Assembly (NCBI GenBank): GCA_023101725.1
Contig: JALJCO010001293.1
Location: 310,001-374,000, forward strand
DNA from: Atherinomorus stipes
Lineage: Eukaryota > Chordata > Actinopteri > Atheriniformes > Atherinidae
Direction of reading: 5' to 3'
DNA: 64,000 bases
The stretch's first letter is position 1; the number at the start of each line of letters is the position of its first letter. This document shows, piece by piece, positions 1 to 11,628 of the stretch. Position numbers and translations under genes: made by a program. The notes beneath the pieces are model-generated. The model made no database searches and was not told the origin of the DNA. It was given only the letters and a program-made list of their open reading frames with translations.

Positions 1-1694
1 TCTGGGACTCGACCTGGACTTGTACAGAACATGTCAAACTTGGGACTTATCAGGATTCAAGTTTGAGTCAAATCCATCTTCACTGACTCAGCAGTTGGTA
101 TGGTCTGGGTACTGATCACCATGGGAGTTTGTCTTCACTTCCTCGAGGAAGTGACTCATCTTCAGTGACATGACACTCGTCTCAAGCCATTTCAAACCAG
201 ATGTGGCCCTAATGATGAAAAACACCAGAAATAACTGCTGGATGGCCAAAGTTAAATTCCCAGAAACAGTTCCAAGAGAAGACTATTAAAGTCTACGCAC
301 TGGAAGAACAAAAATGTAAATTGACACTATTCTGGGTATTTCAGAAAAAACATTTAGAGGTACAATTTTGGGAGAAGAATGCGGATCCTGGCACCACCAG
401 GGAAAGGAAAAGACCATTTCTGAGTATTATTGTTTATGATAAAGCAGGAGCAGGAGACCCATTTCCAAAATAAACACTCTAGTTTCCTGGTTCTGGCTCC
501 TTAAGAGGGATTTCTATCTGAGCCCACTGATTGTTCCGACTCTGCTGACAATGTCCTTGAATTATCCCCTGAGAAAGTTTATGTAAAGCCTGTGTATGTG
601 CGTCTGTGATTGTGTGTCTGTGTGTGTGTGTGAATATGTGTGGGAACTATCCAAACTCAACCAGACAAAATATCATTATCGAACATACCACAAACATTAG
701 CCGACCCCTTTGACGCTACTGCCCGTTTCTCTAAGTTTAACTTTGAGATTGATGACCGCAAAAATCAAAACAAAGGATGAGATGTTTGAAAGGAAACCAA
801 CTGTATGATAAAGGTAGACTTTGAAAAAAAGAGATGCAGGGGTTCAAGGTATAAACGCTTAGAGGTCTGAAGAGGGGTCAACCATCAAGTATCCTATATG
901 TGAGGACTTAAATTTACAATACTTTACCTTCTACAAGGGACAAATGAAAGAAAATGGGACATATCAGATGGGAAAAACGTCAGTGAGAAGGTTTTTCTTT
1001 TCCCACCATGTTAATCTAGTGGTTTAGTGGTTCTGTAACAGGTTTGTATCAGAAGAATGCGTTGAAAAAGGCTTGACACGTAAACTGATCCATTCCAGTA
1101 CGCATGATTTCCAAGAAATGTCCAAGTTAGGGGATCCTTGGATGCTTGAATATCAACCTTTCATTCCAACACAGTGGCAGTGACAATAATTAAATACTAA
1201 AAGATATAGCCAATTAAATTATTATTTTAGTTATGTGGGGAACTTCTGGTCCTCTAAAGCCAAAATCAGTAACATAGATGGAAATTACTTGAATTGTATG
1301 GTGTTTTCTCCTAGAGGACTGGCCCCCGCTGCCCTTTTGGCCACAGAAATTTAAGTTGCACCTACAAAGACCTTTATTCACTCTGCAAGTTTATAATAAC
1401 ATAATCCAAAGAACTCCCACTTTCCTGTGTCTGACACTGTAACCCATTTGGCAACCTGTCGCTGCTAGAAACAACAAGCAAAGAGGAATCACATGAATCA
1501 CGTTTTGCAAAGAATTCACCGGCCTGGGATGGATAACAGCGCGTCTTTGACATGGAGACACACATAACGAGATAATCCACCACTTGTGCTGATGTCTCTT
1601 TGCGAGCAACCAAGAAATTCAATAAAGTTAGCAAGACATGGCAAGTTACTATTTTTAAATGTCCTGAAATGGATATTGCGCAGCAGTTTAACAT
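1..1694. other. non-coding stretch, nothing recognised
   Basis: I see no coding exon, RNA gene or recognisable transposon here. Short open frames near 1374-1700 have no recognisable domain. A short imperfect TG run lies at about 611-633. If the SHROOM4-like exon at 27337-27488 is correctly assigned, this is probably intron or sequence beyond it. Confidence 0.6.
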
Positions 1695-3290
1695 CTTCAA
1701 CTTAGAGACTTTAATGTCCTCAACTGATAAACTTTAATGTCTTCAACTGAGAGACTTTAATGTCTTCAACTAAGAGACTTTAATGTCTTCGTCTAAGATA
1801 CTTTAATGTCTCCGTCTGAGAGACTTTGTCTTCAACTGAGAGACTTTAATGTCTTCGTCTGAGAGACTTTAATGTCTTCAACTGAGAGACTTTAATGTCT
1901 TCAACTAAGAGACTTTAATGTCTTCGTCTAAGATACTTTAATGTCTCCGACTGAGAGACTTTGTCTTCAACTGAGAGATTTTAATGTCTTTTTCTGAGAG
2001 ACTTTAACGTCTTCAACTGAGAGACTTTAATGTCTTCGTCTGAGAGACTTTATCGTCTTTGACTGAGACATTTTTATGTCTTTAACTGGGAGACTTTAAC
2101 GTCTTCAACTGAGAGACAGTAACGTCTTTAACTGAGAGACAGTAATGTCTTCAACTGAGAGACAGAAACATCTTCAACTGAGAGACAGTAACGTCTTCAA
2201 CTGAGAGACAGCAATGTCTTCAACTGAGATCTTTAACGTCTTCAACTGAGAGACAGTAATGTCTTCAACTGAGACACTTTAATGTCTTTAACTGAGAGAC
2301 TTTCACGTCTTCAACTGAGAGACAGAAATGTCTTCAACTGAGAGACTTTCATGTCTTTAACTGAGAGACTTTCACGTCTTCAACTGAGAGACAGTAATGT
2401 CTTCAACTGAGAGACTTTCATGTCTTCAACTGAGAGACTTTTAATGTCTTCAACTGAGAAACAGTAATGTCTTCAACTGAGATCTTTAACGTCTTCAACT
2501 GAGAGACAGTAATGTCTTCAACTGAGATCTTTAACGTCTTCAACTGAGAGACAGTAATGTCTTCAACTGAGAGACAGTAACGTCTTCAACTGAGAGACAG
2601 CAATGTCTTCAACTGAGATCTTTAACATCTTCAACTGAGAGACAGTAATGTCTTCAACTGAGAGATAGTATTGTCTTCAACTGAGAGACTTTCACATCTT
2701 CAACTGAGAGACTTTCATGTCTTCAACTGAGAGACTTTCACGTCTTCAACTGAGAGACAGTAATGTCTTCAACTGAGAGACTTTCATGTCTTCAACTGAG
2801 AGACAGTAATGTCTTCAACTGAGAGACAGTAATGTCTTCAACTGAGACACTTTAATGTCTTTAACTGAGAGACTTTCACGTCTTCAACTGAGAGACAGTA
2901 ATGTCTTCAACTGAGAGACTTCAACGTCTTCAACTGAGATCTTTAACGTCTTCAACTGAGAGACAGTAATGTCTTCAACTGAGATCTTCAACGTCTTCAA
3001 CTGAGAGACTTTCATGTCTTCAACTGAGATCTTCAACGTCTTCAACTGAGAGACAGTAATGTCTTCAACTGAGATCTTTAACGTCTTCAACTGAGAGACA
3101 GTAATGTCTTCAACTGAGATCTTTAACGTCTTCAACTGAGAGACAGTAATGTCTTCAACTGAGATCTTTAACGTCTTCAACTGAGAGACAGTAATGTCTT
3201 CAACTGAGAGACTTTAACATCTTTGACTGAGAGGCTAATGTCTTCAGCTGAGATATTCACGTCTTCAATTAAGAGAGTTTAACATCTTCA
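1695..3290. repeat. 22/23-bp minisatellite (VNTR) with 45-bp higher-order unit
   Basis: About 1.6 kb is built from roughly 70 tandem copies of a 22-23-bp unit whose core reads CTGAGAGACTTTAATGTC followed by TTCAA. Variants replace the middle with ACAGTAATG, or shorten GAGAGACTTTAA to GAGATCTTTAA (22 bp). From about 2460 onward the 23-bp and 22-bp variants alternate, giving a 45-bp dimer repeated several times. Because 45 is a multiple of three, the minus strand stays open at 2884-3180 with a 15-residue repeat around LKTLKISVEDITVSQ. I regard that as a by-product of unit length, not a gene. Units at the left edge (1740-2080) are more degenerate than the central block, the usual pattern when the core of an array is homogenised. 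Confidence 0.95.
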
Positions 3291-4754
3291 GGGACTGATC
3301 GATCGAAAGGTCAAAATTATACACAAGCAAAGATGACAGAAGCAGAGAAATGTTGCTCTGAGTGGGTGTCTATGAAAGGACTGGCAGGAATCTCCCAGTT
3401 AACGATCTGAAAGAGCGACAGCTGACTGGTACTGTAAAGGCCACCACGCATAATCGGAGTCACACAGAGTCTCAATAAAGCATAAAAGGAATGTAAATCG
3501 TACAACAAAACTAACTATGCCAGGAAAGACTAAAAACGTCAACTTTCCCCCCTGAACTGTAAGAAAATAGAAGCCTTTTAAGATGGAATTAAAGATAGAA
3601 GGCTTTAAAACTTACCTGCCACCACAAGCAGAAGCATCAACCACTAAAGTCAAAGCTCAGCTCTCAGCATCCCTGATAGGCAGAGTTCAAGTTCACCCAC
3701 AGAGCGGCCGCTTCATTCAAACTTCTCTAAATAACCTTGCAAAAGTTTCCATGTAGTTTCTCCAGCTCGCAAAAACTTTCATCCTCAAGCCAGCTGAGGT
3801 GGGGTAAGAGAGTCAGGTTGCACCGCAGAGGTGTGAGATCTGAAAAAAACTGAGAGCTGATGTCCATGTGAAGAAGTCAAGTAGGTGGCAGGTTCTGACC
3901 GAGAGGGAAAAACCAACCGACGATCCTCACATCCCCTCTCCCTCCTTTTCCTCTCTTCCTCCTCCTTTGCTCCTCTCGCTGGAAGACAAAACATGGCTAT
4001 GTCTCCCTCCTGCACTCGGCATGTCTCCCCCTCCCTCTCCTCTGCCCATCTCTCCCTCTCTCTCTCATTCTTTCCCTGCCTCTCTCGCCCCCTCTCCTGC
4101 AGGATGTGTGAGTCAGTGAGAGAGGAAGCATTGCGGAGCGCAGATAAAGAGGTGGACGGCTGCTAAAATAATACCCAGAGTTCCACACTGTTATTGTTTG
4201 ACAGGGGGGAAAAAAATGCAGAGGTACTTCCTCCTCGTGCGCTTGTATATCTGCGAGTGTGTTACAGCGCACATGTGTTTGCAGACTAGAGCATGAAAAA
4301 GAAATGGAGAGAGAAAAAAAAGCAGATTGTTGAACGGACAGGGGGCTTTTTTCGAGATGAGAAAAACAAAATGTGGTGAAAGACGGGGAATGTGAGAGAG
4401 GATGGGAGGTCTGCAAGATGATTATAAACAAACACAATGAGTAAGAGTGATGGATGAACGGGAGACTTTTATCACCGTCCTTATCACTCGCATGCATTTC
4501 TATTAACACACAATTCTGCTACAGGAACGTAATGACAGAACTATGAGTTTGACTGCTGCACTCTGCTACTGATACAAATAACAGAGATACTGTAAGTAAT
4601 ATTCTCTGGTTACAGATAAAGCCCAGAAAACAAAAAGTACTTTCTTATCAGTGTATCACAATGTTTGGAGGAATTTTGGCTCGCTTTTCCTTACAATGCT
4701 GCGTTAATACATGTAGCTTTGCAGGTATTTGTGGTTTCAGGCTAATCTGCAGTG
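3291..4754. other. non-coding stretch with polypyrimidine tract
   Basis: No exon is recognised. The plus strand at about 3925-4100 is strongly pyrimidine-rich (runs of CCCTCTCCCTCC and TCTCTC type). It is followed by an AP-1-like TGAGTCA at 4109-4115 and a moderately GC-rich stretch to about 4165. A NotI site (GCGGCCGC) lies near 3703. Several overlapping open frames on both strands here are low-complexity Ser/Pro/Leu translations of the tract. It could be an intronic regulatory element or promoter, but nothing proves that. Confidence 0.5.
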
Positions 4755-4758
4755 TTAA

Positions 4759-5329
4759 AGGTGCAGTATGTAAAAAAAATCAAAGGTCAATGGCAGAAAA
4801 ATGTGATATATAATTCAAAACTGTGTTTCTATTGATGTGTAATTGCTACACTAGAATAGCTATTTTATGTCTATTTTCTTAGAATGAGCTGTTTATATCT
4901 ACTTGCTGGGCGGTGCACACATGGAGGCTGCCATATTTGTTCAACCATTTTTACTATGGTGTCCCTGAATAGACAAAACAATGTGTGTGAAATAAAAACC
5001 CTCTGAACTTTAAAACTGCTGTACCACCTTTGTTTAATGGGAGTTAGAGGATTGTTTGGGATAAGTTGCCTAAAAAGACATTGAAAATAGTTACTTGTAG
5101 TACATTCATAGCTACACCTGAGACCACTGGATCCACTCACAGATTAAAACATCTTTATGTCTAGGAGAATTTAGGCCACTAACGGCCACTGTACATTCAC
5201 AACAGTGCTTGGAATATGAAGAACTTTTTAAAAAAAAATCAACAAGAACAACAACAAAAAAAATCTTTTCTTTCAAACAGTCATCTTTACCACTGGATGT
5301 ACAGTATATAATTCTTACATACTGTACCT
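4759..5329. mobile_element. TTAA-flanked MITE (piggyBac/Kolobok type)
   Basis: A 571-bp element has inverted ends AGGTGCAGTATGTAA on the left and TTACATACTGTACCT on the right, each abutting TTAA (4755-4758 and 5330-5333). TTAA duplication is the hallmark of the piggyBac and Kolobok superfamilies. The end sequence matches a very common fish repeat that I recall starting TTAAAGGTGCAGTRTGTAA. The 89-residue open frame on the minus strand inside it has no recognisable transposase motif, so this is a non-autonomous copy. Confidence 0.75.
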
Positions 5330-5333
5330 TTAA

Positions 5334-6355
5334 AATGATGCTTTGTCACTACAAACATCACACATTTTTTAATTCCTGCCTCTAGTCCCTTTAATTGTGT
5401 TCTGTGCATGTTCTATCTGCAAGGATTCTTGGTCTTTTGAGTAAAATACAGGGAGTATATTGGATGGAGTATGGGCTCCATCATTCATCTGGAAAGGTAG
5501 ATGAACCACACATTCTTCCCTATTAATGACAACATGATGCACAATAGTGTCAAGTACTGCTGGTGGGTCAATACCAGCACAGCAGCACAAGCAAAGGCGG
5601 CTGCTGTTGGTTCTGGACTGCGGTCAAGCAAGCCGCCTCTCGTGGAAATGCAGTTAAGCCTGCCGACGCTGTATTTCGGCTGTAATTCTGTAATTCGGCT
5701 GGTTTTTATCGCAGTGGCTCCAGCTAGTTCATTGTCTAACATCATCATGACGTTCTCCATACGTCTTCTGGGTTTGGGTTGGGACATTGCAATTGATTTC
5801 ACTTATCATGTATACAGGAGTAACTGTCTGCATCTAAACGCGTTATTCCTAATCTTTCAGAAACCAGAATATTGACCTTAACCCGAATTTTGATGGCGTG
5901 TAAACGTAGTCATAGTTTGTGATTACCCTGTATGGTTGTTTCTCCGATCACCGGAGTATGAGCTCATGCAAACTACAGCCTGCACAATGAATAAGTCATC
6001 CAACATTACTTCTCAGAGCATGGCATCTTGGTTTTAGTGTCGGATATCTCTCCTGGAAAATGTGTTTTTGATTGAGAGAGTTTATCCTTTTTAGCTTTTC
6101 TAAATAGTAATCAGTCTTGGATCAGTGGACACAACTTGCTTTTCCTAGATAGCAACACAGCTGAAGAAATGTTTTGAGTTATTCTTTACACTTAGACTGG
6201 TGCATTCACACCAGCCCTTTCTCATTCAAATCCTGTTCCATTTACTCAGAAAGTTCACTTTGTTTGGGGGAATAGTGAATCCACAAACAAAGTCTGATTA
6301 ATTTATTTTTTTGAAGGCTTTTAAGTCTAAATTGAGAGCACTTTGAACTGCCTCT
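5334..6355. other. unrecognised stretch, possible old transposon
   Basis: No exon is recognised. Between about 5485 and 5875 both strands carry open frames over 100 codons (plus 5501-5875, minus 5485-5802), unusually long for this AT-rich window. The stretch ends near 5910 with sequence of the kind seen at ends of old fish DNA transposons (GTGTAAACGTAGTC). No catalytic motif or inverted repeat could be fixed, so it is left unclassified. Confidence 0.35.
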
Positions 6356-6510
6356 ATAAATTGTAACTCTTTTCAATTATTTTATTGTATAATTGTATAA
6401 TTGTAACTTCGGCTGATTCTTGGCCAGACCTTCCTTGAAAAGGGTTTTTTAATCGCAATGTGACTTTCCTGGTTAAATAAAGGTTAAACAAAATAAATAA
6501 ATAAATAAAG
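6356..6510 (+). mobile_element. LINE-type 3' end with (AAAT)n tail
   Basis: The segment ends CCTGGTTAAATAAAGGTT followed by AATAAATAAATAAATAAA. This is the tail of a very common fish non-LTR retrotransposon or its SINE partner. Only the last 150 bp or so are recognisable, as expected for 5'-truncated insertions. The family (L2 or RTE type) cannot be fixed from this piece. Confidence 0.55.
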
Positions 6511-8186
6511 AAGCAGACTCGTCCGCCTACAAATTGTGATCAAATACAGGAAGTGGACTACAAAACAAAGTGTATTGTGGAGTAAGCACAAGGTATTGTG
6601 GGTAAACACAACATTAGATTTGTTCATTGGGCAACCAAAGATATATTTTTTTGTTTTAACAACTGCTCAGCAAAACACAGTTACTCATACAAGCAATAGT
6701 TCCAAAACTTGCATTCACCAACCCCAATTTACTTTGCATGAGTAAAAAATGAAGGCAACTTAGCCTCAGAGAACGATGGGGGATTGCTTAGCATCATTCT
6801 GGATCAGGGGTCTCAAACTCATTTCAGAAAGGGCCATGCTTCCTAGTTCCTGATCATATTTCATGTTGAATGTGTATGGCTCATTTGAAGTGATGTCATG
6901 CTCAAAAACGTCACAGTTATAAATGCAGTTTGTGATTGGAGGACAGACCTTGCACAAAGTATTATGGGCATATAATGGACAACAATAATAAACAACAATA
7001 AAAGCTTTCAACACACAAAAGAAATAAATGTCATATTTGCTGTTACTTCCCTTTAATTGGTGATTGCATCCCAACTGGCTCAAACTGAGTGTAATTGCTT
7101 CACGCAAGTGAGAAACCATTACACCAAGTACTAAACACAAGTATTTACGGGGCTAAAAGTAATTCCAGAAAATGAGCTCTCGGATGTCCAGCACAGCATT
7201 TATCTGTAAATTTGTAAACATTTTTTTAAACTATTGCTCAGAAAATGTCGTAAACCACCACCGGCAGCACCCAAGTTACTACTGAAACATTTAATTTTCT
7301 TTGGTGCAACTTTCCGTCAGAGTTGCTTAGCTAGTAATAGAACAGACTGAAAACTCAGCTCATAAAGCTTACAGTAAATAAACAAATCCTTTAAAGAGAT
7401 AAAGCAGGTCTGCAGCCTGACCCACTCATGGATCTAATAAGTAATAAGCACAGCTTTTAAGTGCCACCATTCCTCAACATTTTGACCGGACTTGAACCCT
7501 GCAAGCCTCCAGAGGTGTGAGTTTCTGACAGTGTTAAAGTAAAGAGTGTTAAAGTAAAACAGTGTTAAAGTTTAGCCAATCGTGCAACAGCAGCTGATTA
7601 ATAACATGAGACCTTCGGGGGCTTCAAAGGATTTCCTGGTGACTTATATCACCAGCAGAATCCATGAAAGTGTGTTTCTGTGTGTTGTGCACATGCATGG
7701 AGCAGATTCCTAACATTCCACGTCTTCTCCTTAAGGTGAAGGGTTAACTATGCTAGAAAGCCTAAACAACCTTACCTCCTCCCATTTACCCCTCTGTGTT
7801 CGCCCGATTAGGATCTATTTGTTTGCTTTACGGGCCTCTCTTGTGTGTGTGTGTGTGTGTGTGTGCATCTGCATGCAATCAGACCCCTGTCTGGTTGCCT
7901 TGTAGGCCCTCATCACCCTTGATGATGGATTTCTGAATGACAAACACACTCAGAGACATATATATACTGCTTAGATACACACACATGCATACATGCTGGT
8001 ACACATAGCCCACACACACACATTTTTACATTCCAGGTAATCAGTACAGTGAGACTGGGCTCATACCAGAGGTCGATGGCAGGAAGGGTGAAGTCCAGTT
8101 TAGCCTTTGTAGTACAATGCGCTGTTTGTTACTGCCCAATCCCCCAGACTGCATATGTGTGTGTTCATGTGTGTACATGTCTGTGT
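6511..8186. other. non-coding stretch with hAT end fragment and TG microsatellite
   Basis: No exon is seen. At about 6807 the sequence CAGGGGTCTCAAACTCATTT matches the terminal sequence of a widespread fish hAT MITE, but the partner end is not evident. A (TG)n run lies at 7842-7864. CA/TG-rich sequence continues at 7975-8190. Confidence 0.5.
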
Positions 8187-8440
8187 GCTTGTTTTTATTC
8201 ATGATGGGGACAAAAATCCAACCAAACACCATCTTATGGGGACGTCTTTGAATGTGGGGACAGCAACTGTGTCCCAACAATTACGCAGTATTTTGTTTTA
8301 GATTGGTTGGTTTTAGGGTCAAGGCTAGAATTAGGTTATGTTCAGGTTTGAAATTAGGGTTAGGCAGCAATGATGGTTAGGTTTAGGATTAGGGGCAAGG
8401 AAATGCATCATGCCAACAGTATCCACATGGTTAACACAAT
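8187..8440. repeat. teleost GTGGGGACA / TTAGGGTTAGG dispersed repeat
   Basis: The segment has repeated GGGGACA words (about 8206, 8238, 8257) followed by degenerate TTAGGTT/TTAGGGT words at 8310-8400. This combination recurs in many teleost genomes. Related GTGGGGACA sequence occurs at about 36550-36600 in this window. The TTAGGGTTAGG stretch is telomere-like only by composition. Confidence 0.5.
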
Positions 8441-8865
8441 CATACAGTACATCTGTGTCTGATATCAACTTTCTGTTGTTAATTACAACACAAAAAGACA
8501 AGTGCATTTTAAATAATTAAAAAAAGAAAGAGCATCAGTGTGGCTCACATAAGTGCCAAATGTCAAAGTTAAATTCCACAAACTGTTGACAAGTTGGTAA
8601 TTTTTTAAAGAAACAAAAACCCAAACAGGTGGGTCAAAAAATTTAGAAAATAGCTTTTAGTTTTAAGGGTTAATTTATGAAAATAGTAATGTTAAGGTAA
8701 AATGTATAATGAGTATTTCATTTGAATAGGATATGAAAACTAAAAGTACAAAAACAACCATATTGAGATAATTTACGGACAGATACAGGCAGCAGTTTTA
8801 TACATACATGTCATTGCAGCCATTTGCCAAAATCGAAAAAGTTCATTTTATTTCTCATTAATGTA
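8441..8865. other. non-coding stretch, nothing recognised
   Basis: AT-rich sequence without long open frames, inverted repeats or known repeat cores that I can identify. Confidence 0.5.
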
Positions 8866-9095
8866 CACTCAACACCCCACCTGGACAGAAAAAAAACAGA
8901 AATGTAGAAATTTTTGCAAATTGGTTAAAAAAGGAAAAACTGAAATATCACATGGCCATTAGTATTCAGACCCTTTGCAGTGACACTCATGTTTGACTTA
9001 CAGGCTGTCCTTTACTTCTGATCCTCCTTGAGATGGCTCTACTCCTTCATTGGAGTCCAGCTGTGTTTAATTAGCAAGTCAATTAAATGCTTATG
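8866..9095 (+). mobile_element. Tc1/mariner-like remnant (5' part)
   Basis: The stretch contains AATGTACACTCAACACC, TGCAAATTGGTTAAAAA, GTATTCAGACCCTTTGC and CATTGGAGTCCAGCTGTG in this order. I recognise these as the left part of an abundant fish Tc1-like element. The copy is truncated after about 230 bp and has no transposase frame. Assignment is from memory of the family, not from a search. Confidence 0.6.
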
Positions 9096-11138
9096 GTAAA
9101 AATTACAGAAAATTCCATTTCAAATTGAACATCTTCAAAATTTTTACCTTGTCTTTCATTCCTGCCTTTTATAACTTCCGAAACTTGCTTTTTAAATCAG
9201 CTCTGCAAACATCACATCAACGGCCTCATCGAGTGTGCTGCTGCATGTTGGACAGAAAATGGCTAAAACACAACATGTGGTCATGAGGGTCATAAAGCCA
9301 ATGGTAGAATATGTTCAAAACATGTATTTCTTATAACCACAACTCTGTCAGATTTCTCTTTGCAGCAAATCTTAACCACTATAATTATAATTCATCCAAC
9401 TGCACTCTAATGTGTGAATGGATTTTGGGTTTCTAAATAAAATGGAGAGGCCGTGCCTCATGATGAGTTTCAGGCATCGATGGATTTTGACATACCCCAT
9501 TAAACCGCCAGAAAGCAGAGCCTGAAACATCATGTAACGGTTGTTTTAGCTTCTCTCCATCTTTTAACGCTCATAGCCCAGTTGTTGATGGACCAGCTAA
9601 GAAATCTTTGGCATAAGGTTGAAGGTCCCAAACATCTCGGTTCATGTGTTTTTTTTTATCAAGCAGAACTCTAGGAACTTTTTTTTTTTGTATCCGAGAC
9701 AACAATGTCTGCCTGTTAGTGTCTCCCTGTATGTGTGTATGTAGGGGGACACCGGTGTCATGTATCATGGAGTCACTGCTTAATGGTCCAGTTAATAAAA
9801 ACCAGGCCACAGGAGACAGATAAACTGTAGGAGACCACACGCATTGTGGAGAGATGCACTCACTCTCATGTAAATGCTGGTAGGACACAGAGTTAGAGCA
9901 GGAAGTCATCATCATTTTCAGTTAACTTCATCTGAACTTATTCACAAATCTTTAGCCTAAAGGGTGGCACTTTGCCATCGTGTAAGTCAAAGAAAAGCTA
10001 AAATAATACATGTGATAGTTTAATGTGCTGCTGACTGATATAGCAGTTAACCACTAAATTTGCCTGCTCTGATTTAACCCCAACAGATTAACTTAGTGCT
10101 GTTTGAGTCCAACGACTGAATTATGATAGTAAAACATTTTTATCAGGAAACTTGCTGTAATTCTATTTAAATGAAATTGGTTCTAAAATTCAGTCAAGGA
10201 ATTTAATGTTTTATCCATACAAGTGTGCTAATTTATGTAAGACCAAATATTACATGTAGCGTTTGGGATTTTTTTTGCTTATTGAGCCTAACAAACAATT
10301 TTTGTCAATTTTTGGACTTTGACAATTACAATAAGGATATGATGATATCCTTTAAATGTGATTTTAATTAACAGTTGCAGCTCATTGTCTGTCATTCCTG
10401 CCTTTTACACAATGTTATAGGAAATCTTGGTTATTTTCTTCACACTTCAGCATTTAAGTAGATATAACTCAGATACTTTATTGTTACTGAGCTACAATGT
10501 GGAAACATTGAATTTTGGGTGAAAATGAAGATGCTCTGTTATATTTGTACCCAGTTCTATGGCTATGTTTATCACTGTTAGCATCTATTATATCTGGCTA
10601 TCCCCGACTCTTCCTACCAATTGATATTCTTCTGTTAATTGATTAAGCTAAGGTTTGTTTACTGTGTCATGTAGGTTTACGCAACATTTTACAAAGTTTT
10701 ATTGGACTCTTCGTAATCCTTAGTTCACAGGCAATAAACTACATTAATTGCAGTCTTTTGACTCACGTTAATCCTGCTGAAACCGAACAGCCTCTGTGTA
10801 AGATGCATGGACCCACGGAGTCTGAAGGTGTCGGCATAACTGTATGCAGGCAACCTGTGTTGCAGAGTAACTAGTCCTGATGAGAGTTTTCCACATCAAA
10901 AGCTGCAGCACCCTCAATTTCGACACCACTTTTAGCACTTTTCTATGTCATTGATATGCTCCCCCCTTTTTAAAAAACTTTAGTTGTATTATTTCATATA
11001 GTTCAAAAAATAAAATGGTTAGGGATTGGGTACAGGTCCAATAGTACATGGCGTGAACTCTGTCGCTGCTTAAATAAATAAAATACTATTATACAATACT
11101 ACTGTATTAATTCCAGAAAAAAAAGAATATACATATAC
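9096..11138. other. non-coding stretch, nothing recognised
   Basis: About 2 kb of AT-rich sequence. The only sizeable frame (minus 9571-9915) has no recognisable domain and overlaps poly-T runs. I see no inverted-repeat element, RNA gene or exon. Confidence 0.55.
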
Positions 11139-11152
11139 ACACACATATACAG

Positions 11153-11213
<61 letters not shown>

Positions 11214-11215
11214 TA
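11139..11215. repeat. (TA)n microsatellite with CA flanks
   Basis: A run of TATATA, over 40 bp uninterrupted, flanked by ATACACACACATATACAG on the left and TACACACATT on the right. A simple repeat. Confidence 0.95.
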
Positions 11216-11454
11216 GGGGATCATGTCTGAACCATGAAGGCAAACAAAGTTATTTGGTACATTGAATGGGTCATAAATAAGGAGGATAAAGTGGGTTTTA
11301 GTGGATTCTGTTCACCACTGTGATAAGGCACCAACATATCCGGAATCTGCTCCTCTGACCAAGATAATACCAAATGCAGATTTAGAATACCGCATGAATA
11401 ATAATCTTGTTGTTTATGGATTCATTTGTAAAAACAAACTAAAGAAATTGAGTT

Positions 11455-11628
11455 AATTCAATCTTTTTGCATTAACACCGATTTCGGATGGAGTGTTATT
11501 GTTATTGTGATTTTACACATTTATGGTGTTTAGGAATTATGATATAATCGTGATACTGTAATCGTAAAATCATGATTATTTCATTGACAATAATCGTACT
11601 AAGAAAATCTGTAACCAGGACATCCCTA
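11455..11628. mobile_element. hAT-type element fragment (right end)
   Basis: The segment ends ACCAGGACATCCCTA, so on the minus strand it starts TAGGGATGTCCTGGT, a typical hAT terminus (TAGGGATG). The interior is rich in ATCGTGATT/AATCATGATT words, as in fish hAT MITEs. No matching left end is obvious, so it is treated as a fragment. Confidence 0.5.

Noticed and set aside
2884..3180. 98-residue repeat protein (LKTLKISVEDITVSQ repeats)
   Set aside because: It is a translation of the 45-bp minisatellite dimer. The frame is open only because 45 is divisible by three.
1695..3290. CRISPR-like array
   Set aside because: Units are directly adjacent with no unique spacers, and the genome is vertebrate.
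8310..8400. interstitial telomere repeat
   Set aside because: TTAGGG-like words are degenerate and belong to a common fish dispersed repeat with GGGGACA words.
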